Source: CAYTID01 sp964437735 (lineage in GTDB: Bacteria; Bacteroidota; Ignavibacteria; UBA10030; BY39). From it: a stretch of DNA of 8,848 bases. The notes below the pieces were generated by a model that saw only the letters and a list, made by a program, of their open reading frames with translations, was not told where the DNA came from and did no database searches. The position numbers and the translations under genes were made by a program. The stretch's first letter is position 1; each line of letters starts with the position of its first letter. The stretch spans positions 1 through 8,848 of the forward strand of contig CAYTID010000092.1 of assembly GCA_964437735.1 (NCBI GenBank). Direction: 5' to 3'. Below are positions 5,746-8,848 of the stretch, in pieces.

Positions 5746-7791
5746 TTAATAAGCTGCAAGTTTGGTCAAGGCTTCAATTATGTTTTCAGTTTGCGGTAAC
5801 ATCGCATATTCCAGCATAGGAGCGTAAGGGACAGGTGAATTTTTTGCTCCGATTCGCATTATAGGTCCATCAAGATGTTCGAATGCTTCGTTCGCAACTA
5901 TTGCCGCTAATTCCCCTCCAAATCCGGAAAATAAAGTATCTTCATGAACGATTAACACCTTTCCTGTTTTTCGGACTGATTTCAAAATTGTATCTTTATC
6001 TAATGGGTTGAGTGTCCGCAAATCAATTATCTCAACACTTATACCTTGTTCTTCTAATTTTCTAGCCGCTTCGATTGATCTCTGAACCAACATTCCGTAA
6101 GTTAGAATAGTAATATCATCTCCTGACATTTTTACCTTAGCAATCCCGAATGGGAGAAAATAATCGGCATCAGGTTCGGGAGATGCTGCAAAGCTTTGAC
6201 GATACAATCCTTTATGTTCAAGAAATATTACAGGGTCTTCCATTCTACAAGCTGTTTTGAGCAGACCTTTCGCATCTGCGGCATTTGACGGAAATGCAAC
6301 ATAAAGACCCGGAATATGTGTGAAAAAATTTTCGATAGATTGACTATGATACAATCCTCCATGTATATAACCTCCAACTGCAACACGTACTACGACCGGC
6401 GCTGACCATGCATTGTTCGATCTGTAACGCATCATTGCTAATTCATTTCTTAGTTGCATGAAAGCCGGCCAGATATAATCACCGAATTGGATTTCAACTA
6501 CCGGTTTCCAACCCCTCAAAGCTAAACCGATTGCAGTTCCTACAATACTTGCTTCCGCCAATTGAGAATTAAAAACTCTTTCGCTACCGAATTTTTTTGT
6601 TAATCCTTTAGTAACCGTGAAAACTCCCCCTTTATCGCCGGCGATATCTTCTCCGTAGATCACCATTTTCGGATTTCTTTCCATCTCTTCGCTTAAGGCG
6701 TGATTTATTGCATCTACCATAACTGTTCGCGCACCTTTATGATTTTCAGTTTCGATAAAATTCTCCTTCGATACTACAACATTTGGTGAATAAACAAAAT
6801 CTTCAACTGTTAACGGATCGGCAACGGGTTGTTGTTCGATCCAATCGGTGAGCTCATCAACTTCTTTTTGAATTTCTTCCTTAAGCTCAGATACCTGTTT
6901 TTCAGTTAAAACATTTGCCCCGATTAAATATTTTTCAAATTTCGGAATCGGGTCACGCAATTTATCTTCTTCTAATTCATCCGGCGACCTGTATTTTCTT
7001 TGGTCATCCGACGATGAATGTGGCAGCAAGCGGATAACATCCGATTCAATTAATACAGGACCTTCGCCGTTTCGCGCTTTTGCTATTGCTTCAGTGGCTG
7101 TTTGATACACTTCAAAAAAATCTGTTCCGTCAACCATATAGCGGTTTAATCCTTTATAGCCCTCAGTGAGCGTATAAACTGAACCTGTAGCCGTCTGATC
7201 TTGAACTGGGACAGATATCGCATATTTATTATTTTGAATATGAAATATTACAGGAATTTTTTCTCTCGTTGACCAGTTTAATGCTTCCCAGAATTCTCCC
7301 TGGCTTGTTGTCCCTTCACCGGAAGAAACATAAACAACTTCATTTGTTCCTTCTTTTTTCGCTCCTATAGCAGTCCCGACTGCTTCTAAAAATTGTGTGC
7401 CGGTACAACTTGATTGTGAAGGTATGCGAAGTTTAAGATTTCCGTAATGACAAGGCATCGCCCTACCCCCTGAACTTGGACCATCTGCCCGGTGCATTGC
7501 TTCAAGCATCACTCCCTGAGGTGTTTCCCCTATTCCAAGTGCGAATGCTATATCCCTGTAATATGGATAAGCCCAATCAACACCCGATTTCAGCGCTTTG
7601 GCAACTCCGATTTGCGCCGCTTCATGTCCCGGGGCACCTATATGAAAAAATTGCTTTCCTTGCTTTAATAAAATCAATTGCTTTTCATCCAATTTCCTCG
7701 ATAATATCATCAAACGTAATACTTCAATTAACTCCTCATTTGAAAGCATGTCAGACTTTTTTGAGGGGTTGTCTATATTTTTTCTTGGCAT
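5746..7791 (-). CDS. Fused alpha/beta E1 component of a 2-oxo acid dehydrogenase complex (2-oxoisovalerate/pyruvate type)
   Basis: Thiamine-diphosphate-dependent E1 with both subunits in one 681-residue chain. The alpha part (about 17-335) shows G-A-P-G-H-E-A (52-58), Y-R-D (78-80), M-P-C-H-Y-G (112-117), the ThDP motif from G-E-G (158-160) to N-N (187-188), Y-A-I-S-V-P (190-195) and the loop H-S-S-S-D-D with Y-R-S-P-D-E (258-272). The beta part (about 354-681) shows Y-G-E-D (379-382), Q-F-G-D-Y (435-439), G-L-Y-H-S-Q-S-I-E (479-487, with the active-site His482) and a transketolase C-terminal domain (about 555-675). The junction is a short polar linker near 335-353. The M-P-x-H-Y-G and S-S-D-D/Y-R-S-x-D-E signatures resemble branched-chain E1 alpha more than proteobacterial or mitochondrial PDH. 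The ATG at 7791 overlaps the end of lipB by 19 bases and has AAAGGA 6 bases upstream. Confidence 0.95.
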   Translation of the reverse strand: MPRKNIDNPSKKSDMLSNEELIEVLRLMILSRKLDEKQLILLKQGKQFFHIGAPGHEAAQIGVAKALKSGVDWAYPYYRDIAFALGIGETPQGVMLEAMHRADGPSSGGRAMPCHYGNLKLRIPSQSSCTGTQFLEAVGTAIGAKKEGTNEVVYVSSGEGTTSQGEFWEALNWSTREKIPVIFHIQNNKYAISVPVQDQTATGSVYTLTEGYKGLNRYMVDGTDFFEVYQTATEAIAKARNGEGPVLIESDVIRLLPHSSSDDQRKYRSPDELEEDKLRDPIPKFEKYLIGANVLTEKQVSELKEEIQKEVDELTDWIEQQPVADPLTVEDFVYSPNVVVSKENFIETENHKGARTVMVDAINHALSEEMERNPKMVIYGEDIAGDKGGVFTVTKGLTKKFGSERVFNSQLAEASIVGTAIGLALRGWKPVVEIQFGDYIWPAFMQLRNELAMMRYRSNNAWSAPVVVRVAVGGYIHGGLYHSQSIENFFTHIPGLYVAFPSNAADAKGLLKTACRMEDPVIFLEHKGLYRQSFAASPEPDADYFLPFGIAKVKMSGDDITILTYGMLVQRSIEAARKLEEQGISVEIIDLRTLNPLDKDTILKSVRKTGKVLIVHEDTLFSGFGGELAAIVANEAFEHLDGPIMRIGAKNSPVPYAPMLEYAMLPQTENIIEALTKLAAY

Positions 7792-8495
7792 ATTTTTTCC
7801 TTTTTTAAAATATTTTTTTCCATTATTTTTGAAAATTCTTTTTTGTCTTTGACAAGTACTTCTTTATTAAAGACAAGAGAAATATTTTTATAAATAATTT
7901 CATTTACTTTTTCTATTTCAATTTCGTGTCCTAAAATCTGTTTCATTGAAGTAATCCCTTTGTGAAAAATTCCGCACGGAATAATTTTGTCGAAATAACT
8001 CAAATCAGTATTTACAGTCAATGCAAAACCATGCATAGTAATCCATCTGCTGACCTTTACACCCAGAGCGGCAATTTTATTGTTATCGACCCAAACTCCG
8101 GTAAAGCCATCATCCCGGACGGAATTAATTCCAAAAGTTTGTAATGTCAATATAATGGTTTCCTCAAGATCACGTAGAAATCTATGGATATCAAGATAAT
8201 AATTTTTCAGATCGAAAATGGGATAACCGACTATCTGACCTGGGCCATGATAAGTAATATCGCCGCCGCGATCTATGTTGTAAACAGGAATCCTTGTATC
8301 GTTTAATTTTTCATGATTCGATAATAAGTGGCGATCATCTCCTCCTTTGCCGATAGTATAAACACTTTCATGCTGGTTCAACAAAAGTATATCGGGAATT
8401 TTATTTTCGTATCTCATTTCAAACAATTGCTTTTGTAAATTCCAAATATCTTTATAATCGGTGATACCGAGATATGTCGCAATAATGTTTTTCAT
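7773..8495 (-). CDS. lipB: Lipoyl(octanoyl) transferase
   Basis: LipB moves octanoyl groups from acyl carrier protein to the lipoyl-domain lysine, the first step of lipoate assembly. The signature R-G-G-D-I-T-Y-H-G-P-G-Q-I-V-G-Y-P (76-92) is intact, as are G-V-W-V (133-136) and K-I-A-A-L-G-V-K-V-S-R-W (140-151) with the catalytic Lys147, M-H-G-F-A-L-T-V-N (154-162), and the thioester Cys174 in I-I-P-C-G-I. The 240 residues are slightly long for the family. The extra length is a Lys/Glu-rich tail (about 212-240) whose last codons overlap the E1 start by 19 bases. The ATG at 8495 lies 27 bases after the lpd stop, with no strong Shine-Dalgarno site, so coupling to upstream translation is possible. 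Its product acts on the E2 encoded two genes downstream and feeds LipA. Confidence 0.97.
   Translation of the reverse strand: MKNIIATYLGITDYKDIWNLQKQLFEMRYENKIPDILLLNQHESVYTIGKGGDDRHLLSNHEKLNDTRIPVYNIDRGGDITYHGPGQIVGYPIFDLKNYYLDIHRFLRDLEETIILTLQTFGINSVRDDGFTGVWVDNNKIAALGVKVSRWITMHGFALTVNTDLSYFDKIIPCGIFHKGITSMKQILGHEIEIEKVNEIIYKNISLVFNKEVLVKDKKEFSKIMEKNILKKEKICQEKI
7798..7803 (-). promoter_or_regulatory. Ribosome binding site for fused E1, inside lipB
   Basis: AAAGGA on the minus strand lies 6 bases before the E1 ATG at 7791, within the last codons of lipB. It supports a true 19-base gene overlap and argues against the next in-frame ATG (codon 15) as the E1 start. Confidence 0.7.
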
Positions 8496-8522
8496 TCTAT
8501 GAAAATTTATAATTTCTCGCCA

Positions 8523-8848
8523 TTATAAATGTATCGCTTCATCATAAGCATTGGCAGCTGCTTCCATCACTGCTTCGGAAAGTGTCGGATGTGCATGAAT
8601 TGTTTTTATTAACTCATGGGCTGTTGTGCCCAAAGTTTTTGCTACACCCAATTCAGCAATCATCTCAGTCGCTTCACTCCCAAGAATGTGTGCCCCTAAG
8701 AGTTCTCCGTATTTTTTATCAAATATCAATTTTACCAAACCATCTGTCTCCCCAATAGCACGTCCCTTTCCACTTGCCGTAAATGGGAATCTGCCGATTT
8801 TGATTTCATAGTCGCTTTCGAGCGCTTTTTCTTCAGTCAATCCAATGC
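8523..8848 (-). CDS. lpdA: Dihydrolipoamide dehydrogenase (E3), C-terminal fragment (cut by window edge)
   Basis: E3 is the flavoprotein that reoxidises the dihydrolipoyl arm of E2 and passes electrons to NAD+. About 107 C-terminal residues are visible, covering the dimerisation domain. This includes G-R-F-P-F-T-A-S-G-K-G-R-A, G-x-L-L-G-A-H-I-L-G-S-E-A-T-E-M-I, and the active-site H-A-H-P-T-L-S-E, whose second His and Glu form the catalytic base pair. The family is usually about 460-475 residues, so the FAD- and NAD-binding domains and the redox disulfide lie beyond position 8848. The reading frame is open to the edge, so the apparent TTG start at 8840 is not a real start. Placement before lipB, E1, E2 and lipA indicates it serves this complex. 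Glutathione or mercuric reductases share the fold, but the H-A-H-P-T and context favour E3. Confidence 0.95.
   Translation of the reverse strand, partial: IGLTEEKALESDYEIKIGRFPFTASGKGRAIGETDGLVKLIFDKKYGELLGAHILGSEATEMIAELGVAKTLGTTAHELIKTIHAHPTLSEAVMEAAANAYDEAIHL

Noticed and set aside
7476..7808. 110-codon plus-strand open frame
   Set aside because: It is antisense to the E1 alpha N-terminal region and the lipB end, with no recognisable motif.
8838..8840. TTG as start codon of a small 105-residue protein
   Set aside because: The frame stays open to the window edge and the protein is the standard C-terminal domain of dihydrolipoamide dehydrogenase.
1..8848. A hidden novel system, mobile element, CRISPR array or structural RNA gene
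   Set aside because: Every gap but two is under 70 bases. The genes are core metabolism and translation with intact motifs, and I saw no direct-repeat array, terminal inverted repeats or tRNA-like fold.

Overview
The window carries an uninterrupted run of bacterial housekeeping genes, all on the minus strand, so transcription runs from high to low coordinates. The sequence is AT-rich by eye. Three traits suggest the Bacteroidota/Chlorobiota/Ignavibacteriota (FCB) assemblage: the order rplM-rpsI-rpsB-tsf followed by pyrH-frr, an E1 component with alpha and beta subunits fused in one chain, and the lipoate genes beside it. Several starts have clear Shine-Dalgarno sites (E2, E1, rplM, rpsI, rpsB, frr). 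That fits Ignavibacteria or Chlorobi better than Bacteroidia or Flavobacteriia, which mostly lack them. This placement is inference.

Region 1 (8848 down to 3536) is a lipoate-dependent 2-oxo acid dehydrogenase cluster: the C-terminal end of dihydrolipoamide dehydrogenase (E3, cut by the window edge), lipB (octanoyltransferase), fused E1 alpha/beta, E2 acyltransferase, and lipA (lipoyl synthase). LipB places an octanoyl group on the E2 lipoyl lysine, LipA inserts two sulfurs, E1 decarboxylates the 2-oxo acid and acylates the lipoyl arm, E2 passes the acyl group to CoA, and E3 reoxidises the arm. The enzyme and the pathway that makes its cofactor are therefore in one probable operon. E1 sequence signatures look more like the branched-chain (2-oxoisovalerate) family than classical PDH, but the substrate is not settled.

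Region 2 (3535 down to 838) is a translation operon: a good sigma70-type promoter, then rplM (L13), rpsI (S9), a 112-base gap with two inverted repeats, rpsB (S2), tsf (EF-Ts), and a near-perfect intrinsic terminator. The promoter overlaps the longest possible rplM reading frame, which supports a shorter rplM beginning at GTG 3431.

Region 3 (814 down to 1) holds pyrH (UMP kinase) and the first codons of frr (ribosome recycling factor), cut by the left edge. Only about 23 bases separate the terminator from pyrH, so pyrH-frr expression probably depends on readthrough or processing.

The window is nearly fully coding. I found no mobile element, CRISPR array, tRNA, rRNA or defence gene, and no convincing novel system. 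The points worth a second look are regulatory (rplM promoter and start, rpsB leader, tsf/pyrH terminator) and the fused E1 with its adjacent lipoylation genes.
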